Below are positions 55,045-64,000 of a DNA stretch of 64,000 bases, in pieces. Both the position numbers and the translations under genes were made by a program. How positions within the stretch are numbered: the stretch's first letter is position 1; each line of letters starts with the position of its first letter. The DNA is from Selenia dentaria (lineage: Eukaryota; Arthropoda; Insecta; Lepidoptera; Geometridae), in assembly GCA_917880725.1 (NCBI GenBank), contig OU862887.1, positions 9,674,501 through 9,738,500 of the forward strand, written 5' to 3'. Under the pieces are notes generated by a model. That model did no database searches, was not told the origin of the DNA, and was given only the letters and a program-made list of their open reading frames with translations.

Positions 55045-55303
55045 ACAAGCATTCAACATAAGTAAATCAAATATTACTCAAACAAAACTATTCACGAAGT
55101 CAAACAGGCAGCATAAATATTATAATAATGCACAAATTGCTTCCAGTTTGACTCGTACTTTTTCTAAAGACTTGTAACTAAGAGGTAATGAGCCAGTCAC
55201 TACTCAGTCAGTCCCTAGATCGATACCAACGTCGGGGATTATCTTTCGGAGAACATAGCGACGAAATTACCATGGTGGTAAGTAGATACTGTCTGGTGCA
55301 CGC

Positions 55304-55579
55304 CTGCCTATCTACCACCCTGGAGAATAAAAATGTGCCACGAAACACCTAACACGAGCTGTCTTTAAGAACCATCCATTAGGTATAATATACAGGATAT
55401 CCCGAAACTCAACGATAACCTAGTACCGGGCGAGAGGCCAAGGTATACCAGTTATGAAAAAAATAAGAATAAAATAGATTTTTTTTCCAACATGGAGTGT
55501 CAAAGTTACACAGTTAACTGACAATAATTTTGTAAACTTTTACCTCGTCAAAACTTAATTTATTTTACTTAGTTAACAA
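55304..55579 (+). repeat. About 415-bp repeat unit 1, left part
   Basis: From CTGCCTATCTACCACCCTGG through ATATCCCGAAACTCAACGAT, ACCGGGCGAGAGGCCAAGGT and TTTTACCTCGTCAAAACTTA to TTAGTTAACAAT. The unit continues after the LINE at 57497 with TATCACTTTGATTTGTGGAT. Confidence 0.85.
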
Positions 55580-57496
55580 TTATTATTAAATCATTTATTT
55601 CGAAACACATAGGAATCATATTACAATAATAATTAAATTCACTAAAAACTACAACACAATTAACCACAACATTTACACACTAAAATTAAACAATTATATT
55701 ACATTAATGATTACAAAAAGATCAATGTCAATCAAAAACAAAACAAATTAAAATATATTGATATCATTATATTAAAATTAAAATATTAAATTATATATTA
55801 AATAAGGATATTATGATTAAAAAGCTAAAATAAAAAATAAAAATTATAAAAATTAAACATGTTATTGAAATTAAACATTATAAATAAATTAATTGGATGG
55901 TTAATGGCAGACAAACAAGTACTATATATATAAATGTATAGGGAGGGTTAACACATCTCATTAATTATGACGAAGATGGACCATGCCACAATTCATGATG
56001 TATTCACAGTCCAGTCTATCTGTGAAAATTGACAGAATGCCGTTAGAGCTGGCCCGAGTCCTGCGCCCCAGCGATGTGCACCGTTTTCTCATGGTTGTAT
56101 AGAAACAATCCACTCGAGCATCGGCGAACATCCCTGACGCACTGCAGAATCGGGGCAGTCCCACCAGCACTCTGAACGCGTTATTGTATTGTACGCGTAA
56201 TGCGTTGTACTGTTTTTGCGAGTAGTTCACCCACAGGCTGCTCGTGTAGAAGCTGGTACAATAGGCTCGAAAAAGACACACCTTAACTTCCCTCGAGCAC
56301 CGGGCAAACCTGCGGGCAATCATGTTCGCTCTCACAGACAACGCCCTACGCTCTCTTTCAATATCGGCATCGTCCTTCAGGTCACAGGCTATCACATGTC
56401 CTAGGTACTTACACTGTTCCACTCGTTTAAGAGGTGTACCATACATCTTTATGGGTGGTATAGAAGGTAGACATTGACGGCCTCTGGCCTGAAACACCAT
56501 GCACTCGCTCTTTTTTAGATTATATATCAATCCATGACACCGAGCATATCTTTCACAAATACCTAACAATTTCGACATTCCACAGATAGACGCACTCAGC
56601 AGCGCCATGTCGTCTGCATAGCTGATATTATTAACACAGACTCCGTCAATATGGCAGCCGACACGCGCGCTGCTGAGTTCCTCTATCAGTGCGTTCACGT
56701 ACAAGTTGAAAAGTTTCGGTGAGGTTAACCCCCCCTGCCTCACCCCGCATTCCAACTTGTACGGCTCCGAGTAGGTTCCTGACCATTTCACAACATTGAC
56801 CTGGTTCTGGTACCAAAACTTAAACATTCTAATCACTTCCCCCGGCAACTTTACATCTTCTAATTTCTGCCACAAGATGTCGTAGCAAACCAGGTCAAAT
56901 GCGTTGGAGAGGTCGAGGAAACAGGCAAATATGGGTGTATGTCGTTTAGTATAATATTTGACAGTCTGCTTCAAACTCAAAATAGCTGTCTCTGTCGAAA
57001 GTCCTGATCGGAAGCCAAATTGGTTATCATGTATTTTAAGGTATTTGTCTAGTTGAGTATCAAGCAAACGGTCAAATACCTTAGCTATAATGGTAGCCAG
57101 TGAAATTGGTCTATAGTTACCCTTATCTCCTACATCACCGGTTTTATTTTTCAAAATCGGCACCACGACAGTCCGCATCATCTCCGACGGCAGGTACGAA
57201 TGTCCTATACATAGAGTATAGAACATCGCCAGCACCCCCGGTAGATGTACGCCGGCACATTTCAGGTGTTCGATGCTGAGTCCGTCGTGGCCTGGAGACT
57301 TACCGCGTGACATCGAATATATAACTTTTCTGACGTCTTTGGCCGAAAATCGGGTACCTATCTCCAGACCACACGGTACTTTATCGCTGCCCGATTGTGA
57401 TGGTCCCAATGGAGAGGTAACCCTAAAGTGGTCTCTGAACTGGTTAACTATTCCCGTTAGGTCACTGACCCCATCCACACACACAGGAAGGCTTGG
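55580..57496 (-). mobile_element. LINE inserted into the tandem repeat, RT intact
   Basis: Boundaries come from comparing unit 1 with units 2 and 3: the repeat is uninterrupted there between TTAGTTAACAAT and TATCACTTTTATTTGTGG. The element is minus-strand, with a 3' UTR of about 380 bp and an AATAATA end next to 55580. It is 5'-truncated at about 57496, before the RT domain. No endonuclease remains in the window. Confidence 0.88.
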
Positions 57497-57502
57497 TATC
57501 AC
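55961..57502 (-). CDS. LINE reverse transcriptase, 513-codon open frame
   Basis: Continuous frame with all catalytic RT motifs: GKSPGHDGLSIEHL (residues 67-80), NYRPISLATIIAKVFDRLL (129-147), motif A FLDLSNAFD (195-203), motif B GVRQGG (253-258), motif C YADD (295-298) and KYLGHVIACDLKDDADI beyond residue 360. It would copy element RNA at a nicked target site. The C-terminus has a thumb-like region and no RNase H. The start shown is a GTG that belongs to flanking repeat DNA, so the true N-terminus is missing. The overall pattern recalls Rex1/CR1-group LINEs; clade not tested. The absence of any stop or frameshift over 1.5 kb suggests a young copy, although 5' truncation should prevent autonomous transposition. 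Confidence 0.9.
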   Translation of the reverse strand: MIPSLPVCVDGVSDLTGIVNQFRDHFRVTSPLGPSQSGSDKVPCGLEIGTRFSAKDVRKVIYSMSRGKSPGHDGLSIEHLKCAGVHLPGVLAMFYTLCIGHSYLPSEMMRTVVVPILKNKTGDVGDKGNYRPISLATIIAKVFDRLLDTQLDKYLKIHDNQFGFRSGLSTETAILSLKQTVKYYTKRHTPIFACFLDLSNAFDLVCYDILWQKLEDVKLPGEVIRMFKFWYQNQVNVVKWSGTYSEPYKLECGVRQGGLTSPKLFNLYVNALIEELSSARVGCHIDGVCVNNISYADDMALLSASICGMSKLLGICERYARCHGLIYNLKKSECMVFQARGRQCLPSIPPIKMYGTPLKRVEQCKYLGHVIACDLKDDADIERERRALSVRANMIARRFARCSREVKVCLFRAYCTSFYTSSLWVNYSQKQYNALRVQYNNAFRVLVGLPRFCSASGMFADARVDCFYTTMRKRCTSLGRRTRASSNGILSIFTDRLDCEYIMNCGMVHLRHN

Positions 57503-57565
57503 TTTGATTTGTGGATGCGATTAATAGCACTGTTATTTGAGATTAGTTTTTTTTTATATATCACA

Positions 57566-57778
57566 TTTATTTATTTATTATATGTATTAGTGCGTAGTAG
57601 ATACCTAAAATAAGTACGAGTATATCAGCCAAAAAACTCTTTGCTCATCAGTCGCCTAGCGGACGCTATGCTTGTACGAAACAAATCAATATCTAAGCGT
57701 TTAGATAAGTTGTTAAAGTTGTTGCTCGCTCTCCACACTTAAGAATTCTGTCTATAATTACTATTGACGGCCGGCACA
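57566..57778. other. Spacer within the repeat array
   Basis: About 210 bases between unit 1 and unit 2 not matched by units 3-4. Contains a (TTTA)n-like run at 57568-57580. Confidence 0.45.
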
Positions 57779-59050
57779 CTTAAAACATTTTCAACTTGTT
57801 TCGAAAAATGTCTATTATCACTTTGGTTAAGTGACATGGGTTTTTTGCTGCCTATCTACCACCCTGAAGATAAAGAATTTGTCACGAAACACCTAACCGG
57901 AGCTGTCTTTAGGAGCCAGTATGTATTAGGTATAATATACAGGATATCCCGAAACTCAACGATAACCTGGTACCGGGCGAGAAGCTAAGATATACCAGTT
58001 ATGAAATAAACAAGAAAAATGTGTTTTTTTTTCAACATGGAGTGTTAAAGTTACACAGTTAACCTACGAAGAAATAATGTCAGGAAGCATAACTCAGAAC
58101 AAATTCCACACAAAAAGTGGTCCTTCAAACCAAAACGACGTATGATTCCAAATACGAATTACTTCTGAGGTTACAAATAGACATGTTCGGTTATTGGTTT
58201 AAATTTCAGAAGGAAAGCAGGGATTGGTCCACGCGCGTGCTGTAACATCTACTATGACAGCTGAGTCATGGCGGCGTGAACGATGTTATTGATTTAGCAC
58301 GACTTTTATTGCGTATTTTTTTAAGGCAATTACTCTTATTTCTTCGTAGCAGATAACTGACAATAATTTTGTAAACTTTTACCTCGTCAAAACTTAATTT
58401 ATTCTACTTAGTTAACAATGTGTATCACTTTTATTTGTGGTTGCGATTAATAGCACTTCTATTCGAGATTTTTTTTTAATATCACTGTAATACAATTTCA
58501 ACTTGTTCCGAAAAAGGTCTATTATCACTTTAGTTAGGTGACATGGATTTTTTGCTGCCTATCTACCACCCTGAAGATAAAAAATGTGTCACGAAACACC
58601 TAACCGGAGCTGTCTTTAGGAGCCAGTATGTATTAGGTATATACAGGAAATACAGGATATCCCGAAACTCAACGATAACCTGGTACCGGGCGAGAAGCCA
58701 AGGTATACCAGTTATGAAATAAACAAGAAAAAATTGTTTATTTTTTTCAACATGGAGTGTCAAATTACACAGTTAACTGACAATAATTTTGTAAACTTTT
58801 ACCTCGTCAAAACTTAATTTATTCTACTTAGTTAACAATGTGTATCACTTTTATTTGTGGATGGATTAATAATACTTATTTGAAATTACATTATTAAAAA
58901 AACACTTTAAAATTTTTCAACATTTTCGAAAAATGTCTATTATCACTTGGCTAAGTGACATGAATGTTTTTCTTATTTTTTTCATAACTGGAAACCTTGG
59001 CCTCTCGTCCGGTACCAGGTTATTGTTGAGTTTTGGGACACTCGATATAT
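57779..59050 (+). repeat. About 415-bp tandem repeat, units 2, 3 and partial inverted 4
   Basis: Unit 2 (57779-58494, enlarged by a MITE) and unit 3 (58495-58912) are direct copies spaced 413-417 bp after removing the MITE. A partial unit 4 starts ATTTTCGAAAAATGTCTATT at 58922. At 58975 it switches to an inverted copy of the GTATACCAGTTATG / CTCAACGATAACCTGGTACC block. The junction makes a palindromic end to the array. Confidence 0.85.
58064..58349 (+). mobile_element. 286-bp CTACGAAG MITE inside repeat unit 2
   Basis: Inverted sister of 3193-3484. Unit 3 shows the empty site ACAGTTAACTGAC. Here the element is flanked by CAGTTAAC (58056-58063) and CAGATAAC (58350-58357), an 8-bp duplication with one mismatch. 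Confidence 0.88.
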
Positions 59051-59183
59051 TAAAATAAGCTACTACTTGTTCTAACTAACTGATTCATCAAGTCATAAAC
59101 CAATTGGGTACAAACTTGAAATTTTGACAGATAATGCCTTTTACGAGTATGTTGTAAGCACTAAGAAAGGCTTTTTAGAAATA

Positions 59184-59737
59184 CTAGCGACCCGCCCCGG
59201 TTTCGCACGGCTGCAATGCTGATACTAAATAATATACCTACCTACTACAGAATGAAATGTAAAAGGCCATATTGATCTATATTGAATGGACAATGTATTT
59301 AAGGTACTTAATTGGATAAGGATTAATGCTGTATTGCTTAAAATAACTTCCTAAATAAGCCATTTTTTCACGTAAAATGTAAAGGATTAAAAATGGTTAT
59401 TGTGGGTTATCCTTAAGAGATAGACATATACCATCGCAGACTTTTTGTTGACCTTTTTAAGGTGTATAATACCGTAGTACATTATTTTGATTTCAGTCAG
59501 CGTTTGAAATGTAAGCGCAAAAAAAATGGGTTTATTTACGACATTACATTAAAAACCTGTAAATTCATCAGTGTTTCTCTACAATATTGTGCATGTATCA
59601 TACATATAAACCTTTCTCTTGAATCATTCTATATATTGAAAAAATCGCTTGAAAATCCGTTGCGTAGTTTTGAAGATTTAAGCATACATAGGGACGGACA
59701 GACAGCGACAGCGACTTTGTTTTATACTATGTAGTGA
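59184..59737 (-). mobile_element. 554-bp non-autonomous Helitron with intact termini
   Basis: On the minus strand the element starts TCACTACATAGTATAAAACA at 59737 and ends GGGGCGGGTCGCTAG at 59184. It sits between A and T, exactly as Helitrons insert. The 5' part (ACAAAGTCGCTGTCGCTGTC, CCCTATGTATGCTTAAATCT, ACTACGCAACGGATTTTCAA) matches a family I remember from many insect genomes. There is no Rep/helicase coding; mobilisation would need a partner element. Confidence 0.8.
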
Positions 59738-60096
59738 TTACGCCTTAATCTTTGAAGAAAAGAATATGTGAAAAAACCCACTGGTAGCTGAATTATTTAA
59801 TTATTTATTGCACTTAATAAAGTACAAATGGACGAAGTGATTCCAAAGCATTTTCTGCCAATTAAGCTTATTAAACAAATGTATCCCCTTGTCAAGATAT
59901 ATTTACATAGTGTTCACAAAGTCCGCTACGTGAAATTAAACCTTTATTTACACCAAGTGTCAAAGCGAAATAATTAATGTACGTAATCCTATTTAGAATC
60001 ACCCCTTTTATTATACATCGTACTGAATATCATAAATGGTACTTAGCGCTGAGTCGGCTTAATAAATTAAGATACAATTTGGTACTTATGTAATTA
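59738..60096. other. Unassigned AT-rich spacer
   Basis: No recognised feature. Confidence 0.4.
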
Positions 60097-60210
60097 CTAG
60101 CTCCGCCCCATGGTTGAACCCACGGTGTGATGGACGATGATGATGATGTGAAAAGTATCCTTTATGTTAATCCAGCACCTCCTCTACGTCCATACCAAAA
60201 TTTCATCAAA
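60097..60210 (-). mobile_element. Helitron-like 3' end
   Basis: CTAG at 60097-60100 preceded by A, then CTCCGCCCCATGGTTGAACC and CACGG: the reverse complement ends ...GGGGCGGAGCTAG|T. The adjacent GATGATGATGATG and the CCAGCACCTCCTCTACGTCC block resemble 6205-6300. Confidence 0.5.
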
Positions 60211-60318
60211 ATTATAGTCCGGTCAATCTAGACCAAAAAATGAGAGTGAAGGTACACAAAGTCCCCACAAGCTGAAAATCAGTAAAATTGTTCAAAACAT
60301 AATTATTAATAATATTTA

Positions 60319-60570
60319 AAAGTTCCCCATTATTCCTGTGTATGGAAAAAAAATTATACAAGATCAAAGGTTAAAAAAATTAGTTATTCGCGATTTTCAG
60401 CAAAACGGTAAGTTTTATCATAAAAGTACTTCAGAAAAAAATTGTAGATCATAAAATTATCTATAAAAATGTATTTATACTTTTTTTCCTACGAGCCACC
60501 GTTTCTGAAATATAACGATTCCAAAAGTTATAAAAGTTGTTATCGTCATAATATGCATGAGTACGCCACG
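60319..60570. repeat. Left arm of a 250-bp inverted repeat pair
   Basis: Begins AAGTTCCCCATTATTCCTGT and includes GCGATTTTCAGCAAAACGGT, AAGTTTTATCATAAA, CCTACGAGCCACCGTTTCTG and GTACGCCACG. Its inverted partner is 61707-61962. The pair brackets 1.14 kb of AT-rich DNA, so the two could be the ends of a 1.64-kb element. Confidence 0.8.
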
Positions 60571-60901
60571 TATATACATCTGTAGAGTTGTTGTATATTA
60601 TATAGTATAACATATATATATATTAATAATAATATGTTTTATTATTATATTATATATTATATGTTGAAATATTTTTCTATCGGTTATTGGAACTTATACT
60701 TCAAATATAAAATATACATAAGTTATAACTATAAGTCGTCACTTCAAATCTTCGCGTACATTTTCATTTTTATCATAGTGAATTACGATTGTGAATCATC
60801 ATGCCAGCATTCGTTGTTAAGTGGTGCAGGAGCAATACACGATTAAAATTTCCAGGGATCACTTGTACTAGTAAATAGTAGCAAAATTATAAATATTCAA
60901 A

Positions 60902-60939
60902 GATTTGTTCACGTATTTGAACAAATACGTGAACAAATC
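60902..60939. repeat. Perfect 18-bp-arm palindrome
   Basis: GATTTGTTCACGTATTTG and its exact reverse complement with a 2-base spacer (AA). It lies inside the interval bracketed by the 250-bp inverted arms. Confidence 0.92.
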
Positions 60940-61706
60940 GAGATGGTCAATACTATGCAAAATAAAGTCAGACTATTTTTCATTTAATTTAGGATGTATT
61001 TCTTTATTCAGAACTAAATATAGAAATGTAATACGAAAGTAGGAATGTAGGAATGTGTTTTGCTTATTATGTTTTATTCTCGTTTCGTTGCCGATTCAAT
61101 GCGGCAAAATAAGTGCTTGGCTTCACACAAGCTAGAAAAACAAGAGTATGACTGCCTGTGAAAATCAGCATAGTTGTACCCCGTTAATTTTGATAAAAAC
61201 ATAATATAGACTTTAAAAACAAAATACCATATTACACAAAACTGCAGTACCTACCAGTTTGTACAGTAAGTACCTACTGTTTTTTTTTAAATTATGTATT
61301 ATGTAAAATCTCATGTTTATCTTTTTATGCTGATGATTCGTCCCGAAGAAACATCAACATCTTCAAGAGATACTACAGACAATGAACAATAAACAATGCT
61401 AAACGATTATATACAGTTGGTATGTAATGTGGGTAACTATAGCATTAAAAACAGTTAATTGTTTGTTCAAATCTACCGTTAAAGTTTAATTTTTTAAGCA
61501 AGTTTAATTTTTCAGGCTATGAAAATTCACCCTCTGGAATGTTTAAAGTGGTTTATCTGAGTTACTAATTAATCTGTCAGTAATATTAACACAGTGTTTT
61601 TTTAAATTAATTGATAATGAAGGTATTCTGCCACCACTGGAAAACATCCACCAGGCAAATAACGACTATTATTTTTGATTAACGCGCTAAGTACACTACC
61701 TCATAG

Positions 61707-61962
61707 GTGGCGTGGAAACGTGTGCATATTATGAAGATAACAATTTTTTATAACTTTTTGATTCGTTATATCTCAGTAACGGTGGCTCGTAGGAAAAAAA
61801 GTATTGAAACATTTTTTATAGATAATTTTATGATCTATAATTTTTGTAAAAGGTATATTTATGATAAAACTTACCGTTTTGCTGAAAATCGTGATAACCT
61901 CATTTTTTTGACCTTTGACCTTGAATAATTTTTTTTCCTTACACGGGAATGATGGGGAACTT
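61707..61962. repeat. Right arm of the 250-bp inverted repeat pair
   Basis: Inverse of 60319-60570: GTGGCGTGGAAACG, TAACGGTGGCTCGTAGGAAA, TTACCGTTTTGCTGAAAATC, TTGACCTTTGACCTTGAATA and GAATGATGGGGAACTT. The 73-codon frame over it is not preserved in the left arm. Confidence 0.8.
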
Positions 61963-61990
61963 GATGTTTGCTCTTAGAGAATCGCACAGC
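61963..61990 (+). mobile_element. MITE family A, copy 10, right tip only
   Basis: GATGTTTGCTCTTAGAGAAT followed by CGCACAGC: the last 28 bases of the family, abutting the inverted arm on one side and a 5S-type SINE relic on the other. Confidence 0.75.
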
Positions 61991-61999
61991 AGATAAAGG

Positions 62000-62268
62000 T
62001 TGCTTAACCCTTGCTGCGGTCACATCTTGAATGGGTGACTGCTATAGAACTTCTACAAATCGCTTCGGAGAGCACCATCGTACATAGAACAACAGTTGTA
62101 AGGTTAGGCAGGAGACCTTCGGGAGTCTGAAAATTACAACACTAGGCCTATTCTATCCTTCAAGGCGACTGGGCCAGCGTTGTGGATGGCTCATATTCTT
62201 TACCTTGAGAGAAAAGCCCGAATCCTAATAGTGGGAACTAAATATGCTGATTATTGATCATGTTATCT
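62000..62268 (+). mobile_element. 5S-derived SINE relic
   Basis: GGTTGCTTAACCCTTGCTGC, GGTCACATCTTGAATGGGTG and ACTGC correspond to the 5S-like head at 47320-47376. The body follows in diverged form, ending TAGTGGGAACTAAATATGCT and a GATTATTGAT tail. Confidence 0.7.
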
Positions 62269-63214
62269 ATTATATTCGACGAGGTAATTTGAGTAATAAT
62301 ACAATTTTATTACGTTAAATTATTGCACGGTACAACCACTTCGAATGCCATATTTACACAATGTATCGAAATGAAATGATTAATTCATGTAATCCTATTT
62401 AGTGTTGCCCGCTTAAAGTAAACAATTGGTATTTGCTTTATCTGCTGGATGATCACACCGTTGTAATTTGTTTGAGTTTATAGCCTTTTTCCGCAGTAGT
62501 TACTATATTTGGGTGAAATAAGTCGTGAGGTTTCATTGCAGGTAAATTTTTGGTAGAGAAATGACAATTTACGAGCCAATTGTTTTACAAATAACTCGGA
62601 ATCATACTTTCGTTAGAAAGTAGAAACTTTTTCCATAGAAATAAGCTTACGGACATCACTATCTCATCTTTTGATTAACTGATTAAGACTAACTCAGAGA
62701 TTACTTGTAAATAATTTATATTGTATAGTTTTTGTTTTACATCATCCACACAAATGTGTTCAGGTTCCAAACTAGACAGAGTCTGTACTTTAGTAACCTG
62801 ATGACTGATATACATACTTATATACATATGCACACCCAGACACAGGGCAAATGTTCATGCACACAAATGTTTGACAATGTTTGTTAATAATTTACAGAAT
62901 TTTCTAACTGAAAACTCTGAGATTGTACGTATCGGGGAAAACTGACTCAGGGAATTTAATTTATTTAAATTTAAAATAAAATTTTGTCGCTGCTATACTT
63001 ATTATGGACAGTGATGATGTTATAGTACTGATGTGACCTACCATTAAATGAACGACTTCTCGTCTCAGTTTCTTGGTATAAAAAGGAGTAAGATATAGTA
63101 GATGTATGCTATTGAATGCAGGTTTGTTTTTGAGTGCAGATCGTGAACTGGCAAAGGCGTTGAGTATTAGAATGACCCGTGGTTCGGTGAGTCCCTACTG
63201 ATTATTTATCGAAA
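62269..63214. other. Mostly unassigned interval
   Basis: The only repeat seen is at 62757-62840, sharing CTGTACTTTAGTAACCTGAT and GACTGATATACATACTTATA with 52005-52080. Confidence 0.4.
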
Positions 63215-63297
63215 AGAACCCAAGAGGTTCAAGAGGACCCAAAGGTCAGCGGAATCTTACTGAGCGGAAGGATCGAGTCCCAGCAGTGGGAACAAAT
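63215..63297 (+). mobile_element. 5S-SINE 3' scrap
   Basis: Ends ATCGAGTCCCAGCAGTGGGA with AACAAATGAAAT, the 3' end of the SINE at 47284. The upstream part is strongly diverged. Confidence 0.5.
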
Positions 63298-63309
63298 GAA
63301 ATGTTTTCC

Positions 63310-63545
63310 TTAAATGCATTACGTATCTCCCTTTAGGGGGATAGGTGGTAGTGGGACTCCCCGGTGCGACCGGTATACCTACTAAAGCGGCACTCCAGCT
63401 TCGAATTTGTGAAGGAGGACTGGGGAATTGGTGGAGCCTTTACGCCCAGTCAAGCTTTGCTTAGCCTAGTTGCACCTGTTAAGACGTCTAGGGAAGCTGC
63501 GTTTGTTAGGCGTCTTATAAGGCAGTCAGCAAATTCGTTATAAAT
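63310..63545 (+). mobile_element. GC-richer segment, possible LINE 3' UTR
   Basis: GGTAGTGGGACTCCCCGGTG, GGAGGACTGGGGAATTGGTG and GCCTTTACGCCCAGTCAAGC are compositionally unlike the surroundings and recall R1-type 3' UTRs (compare AGTGGGACTGAGCCCACGCC at 43211). Not proven. Confidence 0.3.
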
Positions 63546-63974
63546 TCAACAAAACTAGTTGTTGAGCCTTATAGAAATAATAATATTCAAAATCTTCAAA
63601 ATACAATTCCAAAAGTCATGTAATACTATTTATAGTCTGCATACATTACAGCCTAGCAAAATTATCCGAACTACCCTCAGAACACAACGCTCTAAAATCT
63701 AGTTACCGTTATCACTGAAACAGGGAATATTACAAAATCCAATGAATATTTATTGTGAGTTTGACTCAGAAATGGTAATTGTAAGGTCCTAAACTAACAA
63801 GGCGCTGTGATCAAAGAGACTGGGCCAATTCTAATAAGCTAACTAAATTTGAATGGCAACATTAACTTTTGTTTTTACTTTTGTAGATGACTTTAAACAG
63901 GTATTAGTTTTAATTGTATGTACCAACAAATATTATAAGTTACAAAAAATTTTGTCAATCTTTTTTCCTGGTCC

Positions 63975-64000
63975 TGACGGCATCTCCTACTACTAGCAAG
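63975..64000 (+). other. Possible RT motif at the window edge
   Basis: One frame reads FFPGPDGISYY then stops at 63994-63996 or just after. GPDGI is the N-terminal RT motif of many LINEs. Only 11 codons are visible, so this may be chance. Confidence 0.2.

Noticed and set aside
1..64000. A coordinated novel gene system such as an operon, defence or biosynthetic cluster
   Set aside because: Nothing in the window groups host genes. All well-supported coding relics belong to retrotransposons, and the remaining candidates are isolated exons.

Overview
The window is insect nuclear DNA, most likely from a butterfly or moth. It is AT-rich, has no bacterial-style gene packing, and is dominated by relics of transposable elements known from lepidopteran genomes: RTE-clade LINEs of the Heliconius HmRTE type with (GAT)n tails, an R1-type LINE end, a BEL/Pao relic, 5S-rRNA-derived SINEs, short Helitrons and many foldback MITEs. 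No complete host gene is visible. The order assignment rests on remembered family resemblance, not on a search.

Layout. 0-5 kb: a 5'-truncated, internally deleted RTE LINE (about 352-2690) lies upstream of a plausible last exon of an insect gustatory receptor (2901-3073). A GTAAGT donor at base 3 could pair with it. 5-13 kb: MITEs, scraps and unassigned AT-rich DNA. 13.17-19.6 kb: a near-identical direct tandem duplication of a 3.22-kb unit that carries a GATC-dense patch and a 138-bp PIF/Harbinger-like MITE. 19.75-28.5 kb: a pentanucleotide microsatellite, an RTE LINE inserted into another repeat, a CR1/Jockey-like LINE tail, a foldback repeat pair and an RNase-H-bearing LINE tail. 29-32.4 kb: a 102-bp minisatellite and a BEL/Pao integrase fragment with a candidate LTR, both on the minus strand. 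33-48 kb: MITEs, a TATA-bearing repeat family, RTE fragments, an R1 tail with a 16-bp target-site duplication, and a 5S-derived SINE with a 12-bp duplication. 49.0-49.6 kb: a CpG-richer, repeat-poor interval with TATA and initiator-like signals, the best host promoter candidate. 50-55 kb: nested MITEs. 55.3-59.05 kb: a roughly 415-bp tandem repeat array invaded by a LINE that keeps a 513-codon open RT frame and by a MITE. 59.2-64 kb: a 554-bp Helitron with intact ends, a pair of 250-bp inverted arms and SINE relics.

Nothing here forms a pathway or operon. The window mainly records nested insertions, several of which can be ordered in time because the empty site survives in a sister copy. The host-related leads are the receptor-like exon at 2.9 kb, the promoter-like block at 49.0-49.6 kb and an unassigned Ala-rich open stretch at 5.4-5.6 kb.
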